The position numbers were made by a program, and so were the translations under genes. The notes beneath the pieces are model-generated. The model had not been told where the DNA came from. It did no database searches and saw only the letters and a list, made by a program, of their open reading frames with translations. 35,774 nucleotides of DNA from a virus. The stretch is taken from positions 1-35,774 of IMG/VR virus record IMGVR_UViG_3300032322_000623; one strand, written 5' to 3'. Below, one piece after another: positions 9,201 through 17,219 of this stretch. Each line of letters begins with the position of its first letter. The first letter of the stretch is position 1.

Positions 9201-12200
9201 CTTGTAGCCCTCGAACGTGTCGGTGATCTCCGTGGCCGTACCATCATCCAGAGTGCGCTTCCACTTGAAGCCTTCACGGATCTGGTCGATGGTCAGCAAC
9301 CCGGACTTGAACAGCTTCTCCACCTCAGGCTCGTTGCGAACGGGATCACCTTCGGCGTTGATGATGATGAGGTTCGGACCGCGCAGCACCTGCTTATTAA
9401 TGTTGGCGAGCTTATAGCCGCGACCGGCGTACATGGCCCGGGACAGCTTGTCCTGGGTGGCCGAGCTGGAGTTCATCACAGCCCGCAGGTTCTCGTTCAT
9501 GCGGGTCTTCATCGCCATGGCGATGTTAACCATCGACCCGATCAGCTGGTTCACCTGGAAAGAGCCAGGGTTCTCCAGTGCGCTGAAGGCGGGCAGCCGC
9601 AGGAACTTATCCTTGAACTCCTCGAAGGTTGCGCGAGCGTTGATCGTGCGGTCAGTGATCGCCTTGAACAGCCCATCGAGGCTGGTCGGCATCACACCCA
9701 TCTTATCGAAGTACGCCCGCGCCAGCGTGGCGGTCGAGTACGCAGAAGCCGGGCTGTAGCGCCCATCCGCGTGGACGCCAGACTCCACATCGTGCAGCCG
9801 CTGCGCGACCGCCGCGCTCTCAAACACCGCACCCTGACGCCCATCGCGCACATAGCGGCGCGACTGGTCGAGGAGGTAGCGCGTCATGGAGTCGCCGGAC
9901 TTGATCCCAAGGGCGTTGAAGAACCGCTTGATGGCGTTCCACACGCGAGCCACCGTGCTGGTAGCCAGCATGGAGGCGTAGTCAGAGAGGTACTCCTCAA
10001 CCGCTTCAGGCTTGGAGAGGCCACGAGTATCCATGGCGGCATCAGCTGCGGCCCGCGCCTGCGGGTCGGTATCGTAGATGCTCTCCATCGCCGCGTCGAA
10101 GCGGTCGCGCGGCAGGATGCCGCGCAGGCCGAAGTGACCAAAGGTCTCATGCGCCAGGACGAAGCGGAGGTGCTGCTCGTTAGCGATGCGGTCGGTGAAG
10201 ATGATGACGTTGCCGTCGCCGAAGGCGTAGCCTGCCGCATTGGCCGTAGCAAAATCGCCCTGAGAGCGAGCAGCATTGGCGCGAGCGTAGAGCGCCGGGT
10301 TGGTGCGCTGCAACTCCTGCTGGTTGGCAACGACCGTAACCTTCGGCTTAGTTGCCAGCTTCGACAGGAAAGTTTGCACCAGCATCTGCACACGACCGGG
10401 TGCCATCGGACGGGCATCCGTGCCGTCCGCGTTCTTCCAGTTAGTGCGGGTGTTCCAGTCAGTGAGAGAGGGGCGTCCCGTATCCCAGCCCAGGGCCTCC
10501 TTGGCCGCGTCAGCGATCTGCGGGTTAGGATCTTCGGACAGCCGGACCAGCTCAGCCGAGGCGTTGTTGAGCGTCTTCTCAGAGGCGGTGCCAGCCTCCA
10601 GCGTCTTCCTGGCGAACGCGATCTTCCTGAGTGTGGCCTGGGTCTCCTCGCTGGGAAACTCACGCTCCACCTGCTGAGCCGTGCTGCTGCTCAGCGGAAC
10701 ACCCGTGGCGACCAGTCGGTCCCACTCCCGCCGCGCTTCGGGCGAGAGTTTGTTGTAGCCCTCACCCTCATCATCCATGACCGCAGCCCAGCGAGACTGT
10801 GGGTGGGTAGGGGGCAGCACACCCTCGGCAGCCGGGACCGGCGGCGCGGCCAGCCGCGCCTCGATCTTCTCGATGGCCTGGGTCAGTTCCGTGGTGCTGC
10901 GACCCTGTTCGGCTTCACGCTCGACGCGCGCTTCGAGTTCATCGCGCAGCGTGAGCAGCTCACCGCTTGCTGCGGCCCGGTCGATCTGGGCGTCGAAGTT
11001 CGGACGCTGCGCCGCCACCGGGGCGGCGGGCACCTCTAAAGGGCGCGGAGGGGCTGCCTCCACAGCCGGGGCAGGTGCCGGGGCTACTTCTTGCGCGGCT
11101 TGGGCTTGCGCCCCCGCTCCGCGACGGAGAGCGCGATTGCGACCGCCTGCTTCTGTGGGCGCCCTTCCTTCATCAGCTGCCGCACGTTCGACGACACGGC
11201 CTTGTCCGACTTGCCCTGTTTCAGCGGCACGAGCACGACCCCTTCTCAGATTGGTGGGAGCTGCGGGAGTAAGCTGGTCGGCGGGGACATAGCTATCCCG
11301 GCCTTCGTAGCTCACACGCTGGTAGTACCTTCCATCGGGGCCAAGCTGCGGCGCTTCTGCTGAGACAGTTACGGGGATATCCGCATCAGGTCCGGCCCAC
11401 ATTGCGCGCCCAGGTGGGATGGTAGGAGCAGCAGGCGTAGGCGCCACGGGCTGCACCATGGTAGGCGCGGCCAGCGCAGGCGCGATCTCAGCAACAGGTG
11501 CAGGCAGAGCCGTGGGGATCGCCGCTTCACCCGGGGCCGTCTCTGCGATAGCATTGAGCTGCCTCCGCACCCGCTGTGTTTCTACAGTGGGCATCCGCTC
11601 AACGCGCGCCAGGAAAGTCGCCGGATCGTCACCGTACCCGGTCAGAACCTCATCCTGCTGGGCCTTGGTCAGCCCATTGAACTGCTGCACCACAGAGCGA
11701 CGCGCATTGTCCGCACCGGGATTGCGCCCGGTGACCACGGCCTCCGTATCCAGGGTGAGCGGTCGGTTAACCGTAGCCTGGGCCAGCGCCGCTTCGTAGT
11801 CCCGCTCAGCCGCAGTGGGGGCAGGCGGCTGGGCCGCCCGTTGAGCCTCAGCCTGCCGAAGTTCCATCTGGCGACGAAGCGCCAGCAGCTGGTTACCAGC
11901 CTGGGTTTCACCAAGCTGAACCGGAGGGGTAGGACGGCGCAGCGCCGCCTGCCCGGAAGGTACAGTCCCGCTAGGCGCAGGCGGCCCAAACTGCGCAGGA
12001 CCCGCAGGACCGAACTGCATTGGCGCAGGCGGGCCAAACTGGTCACGCCCAAAGGGGCCGAACTGACCTAGGTCGCCGCGAGCGCCAATCGGCGCAGGTG
12101 GGCCAAATTGCTCAGGCCCTCCGGGACCAAACTGCATCGGCGCAGGCGGGCCAAACTGGTCACGCCCGAAAGGACCGAACTGCTCAGGCGCAGCTGGACC

Positions 12201-13622
12201 AAACTGCTCAGGACCGAAGGGGCCGAACTGCTCTGGTGCGGGCGGCCCAAACTGCTCAGGCCCAAAGGGTCCATACTGCTCAGGTGCTGGCGGTCCAAAC
12301 TGGCCGCCACCAAGGTCACGCCCCTGAGGCGCTTGCTGCCCCTGGTTCTGGAGGATATCGCGCGGCTCACGCCCGGTCTCGATGAACCGACCCGCACCAC
12401 CAAAGCCCGCACCCAGCAGAGCACCAGCGCCAGCGGCGATCAGCGCGTTCTCACCGTACCGCTCGACGGCATAGGGGGCGAGGGCCTTCCAGTCGTTAGC
12501 CGTCAGCAGGCTGCGGAACTGCGGATCGAAAAGCGCCTGCTCCACCACCGTCTGGAGCGCCTCGGTCCCGGCTTCTTCCAGGCCACTGCGAACCGCAGCA
12601 CCGCCCACCGACTTAGCCCGCGCCAAGCCCGTGACTGCACGCTGGCTGGCTTCTTCGATGGCACCGGACAGGGTGCGCGAAATGCTGCCCGCCACACGAC
12701 CCGGGGCAATGACATCGAGGAGGCTGGTCGCCAGGGCGCCACCAGCAATCTGCAATTGGATCTGCGAGTTGGTCACGTCATAGGCGGGCTGACCATCCGG
12801 GGTCCGCGCGTCGCGCGCCGCCTCATAGAAGGTGTTCAGCTGCTGCGGGAAGCTGGTGGCAAGAAGACCGCCCACCGCACCAATTGTGCGTGCACGCGCC
12901 AGGGTAGCAGCCGTAGCTGCACCCGCAGCAGCACCCGCCGGACCAGCGACAAGACCACCAGCAACACCGCCGGCCAGGGCTGCTGCACCGCTCGTTAGGA
13001 CCGAGGGGACACCCTCAATCGCAGCGTCCACGATGTTGTTGAAAAGGGAGTTGCTGCGCTGGATCACCGCCGACCGCTGACGGTCGAACTCGTCCTGGCC
13101 CGTGACAGCCTCACCAAACCCAGCAATGGCAGCACCCGTCTCGGGCGCACCCAGCATCTCAATGCCACGGCCCACGCCACCGATGAGACCGCCAACAGCA
13201 GCACGACCACCACGTGCCAGCAACTCGCCCGTACCCCGGCGCTCAGAGAACCCAGCGAGGTAGTCAGTGAAGCCGCGCTGCGTCAGTGGCTGCCAGCCAG
13301 CGCCCGGAGGGGGCGCAGAGGGGGTAAGCGCCTGCGATGCCTGGAGCGCCGAGCCCACGTCACGGATATCGAACGCCCGCCCACCAGCGAACATCTGGTT
13401 GGTGGTGGGGTTAAAATACGCTGACGCTCCGGGTGCGGATGGTGCGCGCAAACCCTGCAAGCCAACGTTGACCCGCTGAAGAACCTGCTCTTGGAACGCA
13501 GCTTGGTCAGCAGTGGACGGCATAAGCCCGGCAACACCAGTAGCCTGCGTGACGCTACGCGGGGCACTAGTAGCTTCAAGACCCAGCGCAATCTGCTCAG
13601 GCGAGTAGAAGAGATCAGACAT
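6270..13622 (-). CDS. giant internal virion/ejection protein with metallopeptidase-like site (2450 aa)
   Basis: This is the last gene of the late operon and 20% of the window. Position and size fit the largest podovirus DNA-ejection protein (role of T7 gp16), and the chain resembles large polyvalent, PLxRFG-type phage proteins. In order: an Ala/Gly-rich, membrane-active-looking region at about 200-420; 13 QFGP-type octapeptides at 441-551; Pro/Ala-rich and charged linkers to about 950; HETFGH (H1158, E1159, H1163) with EAVEEYLSDYA about 45 residues later, like a zinc peptidase with a third glutamate ligand; and long helical regions. It ends with a conserved-looking FLYMYKTYPTTVIQTMRRL (about 2135) and GLADVAARTGMGNIFPG (about 2225). 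No lysozyme motif or RNA polymerase catalytic motifs were found. Start: ATG after AAAGGACG. Proteolysis of host or virion proteins is inference. Confidence 0.88.
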   Translation of the reverse strand: MSDLFYSPEQIALGLEATSAPRSVTQATGVAGLMPSTADQAAFQEQVLQRVNVGLQGLRAPSAPGASAYFNPTTNQMFAGGRAFDIRDVGSALQASQALTPSAPPPGAGWQPLTQRGFTDYLAGFSERRGTGELLARGGRAAVGGLIGGVGRGIEMLGAPETGAAIAGFGEAVTGQDEFDRQRSAVIQRSNSLFNNIVDAAIEGVPSVLTSGAAALAGGVAGGLVAGPAGAAAGAATAATLARARTIGAVGGLLATSFPQQLNTFYEAARDARTPDGQPAYDVTNSQIQLQIAGGALATSLLDVIAPGRVAGSISRTLSGAIEEASQRAVTGLARAKSVGGAAVRSGLEEAGTEALQTVVEQALFDPQFRSLLTANDWKALAPYAVERYGENALIAAGAGALLGAGFGGAGRFIETGREPRDILQNQGQQAPQGRDLGGGQFGPPAPEQYGPFGPEQFGPPAPEQFGPFGPEQFGPAAPEQFGPFGRDQFGPPAPMQFGPGGPEQFGPPAPIGARGDLGQFGPFGRDQFGPPAPMQFGPAGPAQFGPPAPSGTVPSGQAALRRPTPPVQLGETQAGNQLLALRRQMELRQAEAQRAAQPPAPTAAERDYEAALAQATVNRPLTLDTEAVVTGRNPGADNARRSVVQQFNGLTKAQQDEVLTGYGDDPATFLARVERMPTVETQRVRRQLNAIAETAPGEAAIPTALPAPVAEIAPALAAPTMVQPVAPTPAAPTIPPGRAMWAGPDADIPVTVSAEAPQLGPDGRYYQRVSYEGRDSYVPADQLTPAAPTNLRRGRARAAETGQVGQGRVVERAAADEGRAPTEAGGRNRALRRGAGAQAQAAQEVAPAPAPAVEAAPPRPLEVPAAPVAAQRPNFDAQIDRAAASGELLTLRDELEARVEREAEQGRSTTELTQAIEKIEARLAAPPVPAAEGVLPPTHPQSRWAAVMDDEGEGYNKLSPEARREWDRLVATGVPLSSSTAQQVEREFPSEETQATLRKIAFARKTLEAGTASEKTLNNASAELVRLSEDPNPQIADAAKEALGWDTGRPSLTDWNTRTNWKNADGTDARPMAPGRVQMLVQTFLSKLATKPKVTVVANQQELQRTNPALYARANAARSQGDFATANAAGYAFGDGNVIIFTDRIANEQHLRFVLAHETFGHFGLRGILPRDRFDAAMESIYDTDPQARAAADAAMDTRGLSKPEAVEEYLSDYASMLATSTVARVWNAIKRFFNALGIKSGDSMTRYLLDQSRRYVRDGRQGAVFESAAVAQRLHDVESGVHADGRYSPASAYSTATLARAYFDKMGVMPTSLDGLFKAITDRTINARATFEEFKDKFLRLPAFSALENPGSFQVNQLIGSMVNIAMAMKTRMNENLRAVMNSSSATQDKLSRAMYAGRGYKLANINKQVLRGPNLIIINAEGDPVRNEPEVEKLFKSGLLTIDQIREGFKWKRTLDDGTATEITDTFEGYKDFTEEDYAKYVSLRRTILDADLDLLAAEYLGMLANRKVSLREMQPLMKSKKLDKDDRAFIDAFVKKYGELYTENPITNAVGLELPNPASIEKANDFLEKAHTAFLANGTDLNAAIVPFFKEKADADKFIDQMMAMRQRRVARKDLQGAKAFTLQNEVKALFLNSHDFNNRQRIVRRNISTGYVSTVREGKWQTRMQAYLNGKPVEVKDVHQELLIYSQFGEKTDATGFTDFLNKELDGKTFDLLVRNEDGNFEVQKVTLRAEAGAVLDAVSTDPQLNLQQFLYGLSLFNIDVNPKVMERVVTRLSRQGAGARGRLEFSQTPGYDDTKGIYAVSRYTEKMASATARATIRPKLRELLNRDLPETAALWNGNVAGVEQLRKEYARVNADPSATREAKAYYKGALAQAENMLQKTQRSDGVNMANSYYNASAAAVSQLDGNKFVDESDFFADPLMARIRAYTAMFQLGGSIAQGVLNSISPYTNWMPYMATQNGKTGFGGGFSIGKVQAEYHRAYTKIGAPGIARMAMNDASFYTDMVNNPTLRGKYDLTAEEARVMAQEIQSGKLQPAQNNALMGMARGTTTNRWALQFMDKFMAPFNLSEQAARRAAFLAAYRLYRNRAQAAGLSERDAANDAREKAVMSLDLTLGEYSVMNRPPAWRSGPTQFLYMYKTYPTTVIQTMRRLSRTGQLSMLGGLWLLSGVTGLPFAEDLEDLIDTLAQQLGFQQGSIRAEIIRHLEEIVPGWSPIILKGWINQFGLADVAARTGMGNIFPGTSIGLAGADVARELGDILGPAAGFVSGVAGTARDLVTYPFSSTKTLEDIARNSPVTLMRMLGDTSAYLSSGAVVDRRGYVVSPEMDVGTILTRLAGFYPERAASQYDIIRIAQRETDYQKEVVAAYRQAWIKATMRGDSQGARDIVEAVNNWNDGTRGTALEITRFLQNSQRALREAQRGAGERALRAAPLAAREDIRDLVNALTE
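11970..12302 (-). repeat. QFGP octapeptide repeat region in the giant protein gene
   Basis: Residues 441-551 consist of 13 units of Q(F/Y)GPxxPx, alternating PPAP and PFGP types so that a 16-residue super-repeat appears. One unit is stretched by an insert (IGARGDLG). At DNA level, bases 12013-12065 and 12130-12182 are a 53-bp direct repeat with four mismatches, 117 bp (39 codons) apart, pointing to growth by recent duplication. Confidence 0.9.
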
Positions 13623-13637
13623 ACGCCCGTCCTTTTA

Positions 13638-15488
13638 TCAGCGTTGTCCCACCGACATCGGCTCGATAGTAAACGTAGGTTGCGCACCCCGGGCACTACC
13701 CGGAGGCGGCGGCACCTGGATAATACGAGCACCACTTACAGTCTGACCAGTACGCTTATCGACGACAACGACCATCTGCTGTCCGTCAGCGCCTGTGATC
13801 CGCTGCACGTCCAGTTCGGGCGACGCCGCCCTGACCTGCGCCTTGATGACCTCAAGGATACCCTCAGCACTGACCCTAGCATTCTGCCGGATCTCTTCCT
13901 GCGCCCGAAGGAGGCTCAAGGCGGCACGCTGAGTCTGCTGCTGCTGGATCTGCGCCCGGAAACGGGTGTCGAACTCCAAACGGGCAGCGGTCTCAACCTC
14001 ATCGCGCGTTACACCCTGACGCGACAACTGCCCATCAAGGAACACGTTAAACGTGCCATCCGAACGCGGCTGAAAGGACAAACGCCGACCGGATATCTCA
14101 TGGAGCACACCAGCCAGTGGTGCGGCATCGCCGTTACGGAACTGGGTGATCGCCGTCATACCATTGAGGTGCGTCAGCTCCTGGTTAATCTCGTTCATGC
14201 GCGCGATAGCTTGGTCCACCCCAGCGCGATCCCGTGCGGCCAGTGCCGTTTGATACCGACGCTGAAGCTGTGCGTACTCCGTGGTAAGCCTACGCTGATC
14301 AGAACCGATACGCAGCGGCTCCAGGATATAGGACATCGTAGGAGACTCGCCACGGCTGACAGCAGCGTCTGCTGCGGTCTGCGTAGTGCCCCCCTGGCGC
14401 GGTGCCTGCGGCTCGGGCCTTGGCGGGCCAAAGACTCCCCGGTCGCTAAGGTTTGGGTCGAGACCGGCAGCCTCAGTGCTAACAGCAGCGGCACCAGGGG
14501 CAGCGGCAGCAGGGGCACCAGGGGTGGGAGCAGCGCCGGAAGCCCGACGCTCAAGCAAAGTGCGAGCAGACTCAGCCAGCGCGGCTTGGCCTGCGGTTAC
14601 GCCACGGCGCTGTCCATAGATCGTACTCGGCGTACCGTTAGCAACAATCTCGCGCAGCTGGGCGTCAGAACGCCCGGCAAGAAAGTTATCGATGGCGGCA
14701 TTAGAGGCAGCAACATCTGCGGTAATCGACGGAGCCAGCCCAGCTTCATACCCGCCCGGCACAGGTGCGCTTGTGGGTAGAGGCGGCTGAGCCGCAGTAG
14801 GCGGCGGGGAGATAGAACGCTCAGGCATACCAACAGGCGCACCCCTGCCGGTTAGATCAGCCGGTTCCTCCGGTGTAGCGTCGCTTGCGACCTCACCCAA
14901 TTGAGCCATCTGCACACCCATTGGCGCTCCAGGGGCACGCGCATATGGGACCGGACTCATCCACGAAGGGCGAAGTTCCGACTGCCGACCGGGTGTGGCG
15001 GGAGCAGCGGGCACAACAACGGGGGCCATGAAACCAGGGGTGGCGCCGGGGACCGCCACGCCAGGGGCAGCCTGCGGAGGTGCTGCACCGGGAGTTACCA
15101 TGGGGGGCGCAACCTGAGCGCGGAGAGCCGCGATAGCGGCGTTCTGCTCTGCGATGGTACGCTCAAGACCCTGGATCGTCAGCTCGCCGCGACGAATCTC
15201 CTGGGGCAGCAGCTGCTGCGAACGGCTAACCCCAAGGGCGGTCTGCTTCATAGTGAGCGGAAACTGCGCGGCAGTACGAGCTTCTAGTGCCTGAGCACGC
15301 TTCTCAGCCTGCTGCGCCCGCTGCTCCTGAAGCTCACGCATCTGCGCAAGCTGGCGCATCTCGTCCATACGCATCGCGTTGGTCTCGATCTGCTGACCGC
15401 CCACGAAGCCACTACGGAACGCCTGACCCGGCGACTCCGGCTGCCCGGAACCCTGATACGGCGTGTACTGGTAGAGCGAACCGGACAT
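13638..15488 (-). CDS. internal virion (ejection) protein, coiled-coil and Pro/Ala-rich (616 aa)
   Basis: This is a putative internal virion protein, analogous by position to T7 gp15. The N-terminus has a Tyr/Gln-rich start (SLYQYTPYQ) followed by a long charged coiled coil at about 38-75 (MDEMRQLAQMRELQEQRAQQ) and more helix to about 125. Residues of roughly 127-270 and 320-385 are Pro/Ala-rich, low-complexity linkers. The C-terminal third is again helical (YAQLQRRYQTALAARDRAGV and following), then ends in a small beta-like domain (QMVVVVDKRTGQTVSGARI). No enzymatic motif is seen. It sits between the 424-aa membrane-type protein and the giant, as the middle gene of a three-gene ejection set. 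The start codon follows a weak GGGGGTCTCA site. Function is inferred from order and composition. Confidence 0.82.
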   Translation of the reverse strand: MSGSLYQYTPYQGSGQPESPGQAFRSGFVGGQQIETNAMRMDEMRQLAQMRELQEQRAQQAEKRAQALEARTAAQFPLTMKQTALGVSRSQQLLPQEIRRGELTIQGLERTIAEQNAAIAALRAQVAPPMVTPGAAPPQAAPGVAVPGATPGFMAPVVVPAAPATPGRQSELRPSWMSPVPYARAPGAPMGVQMAQLGEVASDATPEEPADLTGRGAPVGMPERSISPPPTAAQPPLPTSAPVPGGYEAGLAPSITADVAASNAAIDNFLAGRSDAQLREIVANGTPSTIYGQRRGVTAGQAALAESARTLLERRASGAAPTPGAPAAAAPGAAAVSTEAAGLDPNLSDRGVFGPPRPEPQAPRQGGTTQTAADAAVSRGESPTMSYILEPLRIGSDQRRLTTEYAQLQRRYQTALAARDRAGVDQAIARMNEINQELTHLNGMTAITQFRNGDAAPLAGVLHEISGRRLSFQPRSDGTFNVFLDGQLSRQGVTRDEVETAARLEFDTRFRAQIQQQQTQRAALSLLRAQEEIRQNARVSAEGILEVIKAQVRAASPELDVQRITGADGQQMVVVVDKRTGQTVSGARIIQVPPPPGSARGAQPTFTIEPMSVGQR

Positions 15489-15506
15489 TGAGACCCCCGG
15501 ACTGCG

Positions 15507-16781
15507 TTAGGAGAAGAGAGACTTCTGCTGGGTGGACGACCGACCACCAAAGGCGCTCGCCAGACCGCCGAAGCCGCTCGCCAGATCCCGGTAGTACTCA
15601 CGTTCACGGCGCTCGACATCGCGGTAGGCAGGCAACGCCAGAGTGGCAGCACCGGCAGGAGCCGTGGTGGGCATCGCATTTAGACCCGCCGTCAGAGCCG
15701 TCGTCGCCCGAACGTTTTCAGCCGCAGCAGCCTCTGCACCAGCCTGACCACCCAAGATCTCACTACGGCGGATATCGTTCTCGCTACGCAGACCGGCCTC
15801 GCGGGAGCGACGCTGCGCGCCCATGCTAGCCTGAGCAAACGCCTGCTCCGGGTTGGCCGTACCCTGCTGAAGTAGGCGCCGCGCCGCCGCCACGCGCTGG
15901 TCGAACATCTCGCGGTTAGTCCCCGCCAGACGGGAGGTCTCTTCGACGTAGGCGCGCTCCTCAGGGGTCAGCCCCTCGGGCGGCTTGTTGTACATGGTCA
16001 TGGCTAGCTGGCCAACGCTGGCAAGGCCAGACGGCGTGGTGAGACCAGCGCCAAGGTTACCCACAGCGCGACCCAAACCCTCAGCCGAGAAGAAGCTCGG
16101 TGCAGCTGCACCAGCAACGCTCCCGCTGAAGCCCGGAGCAGCACCAGTCGCCAAACCTGCACCACCAGTAGCAGTGGCAGGGGCTGCCGCAGCAGCACCG
16201 CTAACGGGCTGGCCAGTGACACCGGACATAAACCGCTGCCAAGTGGTTGGTTCAGGCGCAGCCGCCCCACCTGCGCTACCGATGCCCGTGGTGGAAACCG
16301 GCGTGGTTGCCGCAGCCTCATAGGACATCGCGGGAGTGGCTGCGGTGCCAAGAGTGTTAGCCTCGGACACCCCTGGCGTAAAACCTACGCCACTATCAAG
16401 CGTCGTCGGGCCGTAATACCCAGCCTCACCAACAGGCGCGACAGTTGCAAGCTCAGGGCGAGTATAGCTTATCGTGGTCGCCGTTTCTGGCGCAGTGCCG
16501 AAGAGTGCACCCCGCGTAGCCTCAATGCCGCCGCCCTGGATGAAGCCGCCCGCAGCACCGCCCGCACCACCGATCAGCGCGCCGCGACCCATATCACCCG
16601 TGATCGAGCCAGACAGGGCGCCAGTGGCTGCACCGTAAAGCGCGCCAGCTGCCGTCGAGGCAGCGACAGCCGTGCTGCCGAACACCGCAGTAGCGATAGC
16701 CGGAACGGCGAAGGGGAGCGCAACCGCCGCCACCACACCAATGGCCGCTGCGAGGATACCCCGGTTTCTCTTCCCACCCAT
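15507..16781 (-). CDS. membrane-type internal virion (ejection) protein, Gly/Ala-rich (424 aa)
   Basis: The N-terminus carries a hydrophobic stretch (ILAAAIGVVAAVALPFAVPA, residues 9-28) followed by glycine-zipper-like sequence to about 85 (GALIGGAGGAAGGFIQGGG). This is typical of podovirus ejection proteins that insert in the outer or inner membrane, such as T7 gp14. The middle is a low-complexity Ala/Thr/Gly region. From about 275 on it is helical and charged (EERAYVEETSRLAGTNREMF, RREREYYRDLASGFGGL), probably a coiled coil for packing with partner proteins. It ends with Gly/Ser-rich sequence. A strong AGGAGG lies ahead of the ATG. It belongs with the next two genes as an ejection set. The membrane role is inferred from composition. 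Confidence 0.82.
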   Translation of the reverse strand: MGGKRNRGILAAAIGVVAAVALPFAVPAIATAVFGSTAVAASTAAGALYGAATGALSGSITGDMGRGALIGGAGGAAGGFIQGGGIEATRGALFGTAPETATTISYTRPELATVAPVGEAGYYGPTTLDSGVGFTPGVSEANTLGTAATPAMSYEAAATTPVSTTGIGSAGGAAAPEPTTWQRFMSGVTGQPVSGAAAAAPATATGGAGLATGAAPGFSGSVAGAAAPSFFSAEGLGRAVGNLGAGLTTPSGLASVGQLAMTMYNKPPEGLTPEERAYVEETSRLAGTNREMFDQRVAAARRLLQQGTANPEQAFAQASMGAQRRSREAGLRSENDIRRSEILGGQAGAEAAAAENVRATTALTAGLNAMPTTAPAGAATLALPAYRDVERREREYYRDLASGFGGLASAFGGRSSTQQKSLFS

Positions 16782-16790
16782 GACGGCCTC

Positions 16791-17219
16791 CTACAGTGCC
16801 ATTCTAACGTATGAACAAGTTTCGGTGAACCCAAACTTGCGCAGGTAGATCTGAGCCAGTCGGGGCTCAGCATAGGCATCCACGTACTGTGCGCCGTTTT
16901 CCTTGAACCACGCAAGGATAGACGGCCAGAACGCAACCTTAAATGCAGTTAGGTCCCGGCCCGCAACTGCCAGGATCGTGGCAGTCCGCACACCCTTGGA
17001 GCGCCCAAACTCGAACGCTAGGACCATAGCAAGATCATCGCCGTCGTAGAACGCCAGGACGTGACAGACCCCGTGGATAGCAGCGTGCCAAATGCCCTCG
17101 GCGTTCAGAGGGTCGGGAGCATGACCACTAGACTGAACCACCCGATTTATAAGCGGCTCAATGCTAGGCCACAGCTCCTTAACCTGCCCAGGATCTAGCA
17201 GCTCAACTCGACGATTCAT
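16791..17219 (-). CDS. GNAT-like protein of the ejection gene cluster (142 aa)
   Basis: Length and secondary-structure pattern fit a GCN5-type N-acetyltransferase fold. Helices (VKELWPSIEPLINRVVQ) are followed by beta strands (HVLAFYDGDDLAMVLAFEFG), then helix and strand. The typical GNAT end is EPRLAQIYLRKFGFTETCSYVRMAL-like, with the YLRKFGF segment usual before the last strand. A clear acetyl-CoA loop (Q/RxxGxG/A) is not obvious, so activity may be lost. T7-type phages carry similar small proteins beside the internal virion proteins (T7 gp13 position), so it may be a virion or assembly factor rather than an enzyme. It overlaps the upstream gene by 17 bases. Confidence 0.7.
   Translation of the reverse strand: MNRRVELLDPGQVKELWPSIEPLINRVVQSSGHAPDPLNAEGIWHAAIHGVCHVLAFYDGDDLAMVLAFEFGRSKGVRTATILAVAGRDLTAFKVAFWPSILAWFKENGAQYVDAYAEPRLAQIYLRKFGFTETCSYVRMAL

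Noticed and set aside
11970-12302. CRISPR-like array
   Set aside because: The repeats are in frame, code for protein octapeptides and lack unique spacers of constant size.
6270-13622. Giant protein as an N4-type virion RNA polymerase
   Set aside because: Size fits, but no T7-like polymerase motifs (catalytic aspartates, motif B helix) were found; the HEXXXH site and gene order fit an ejection protein better.
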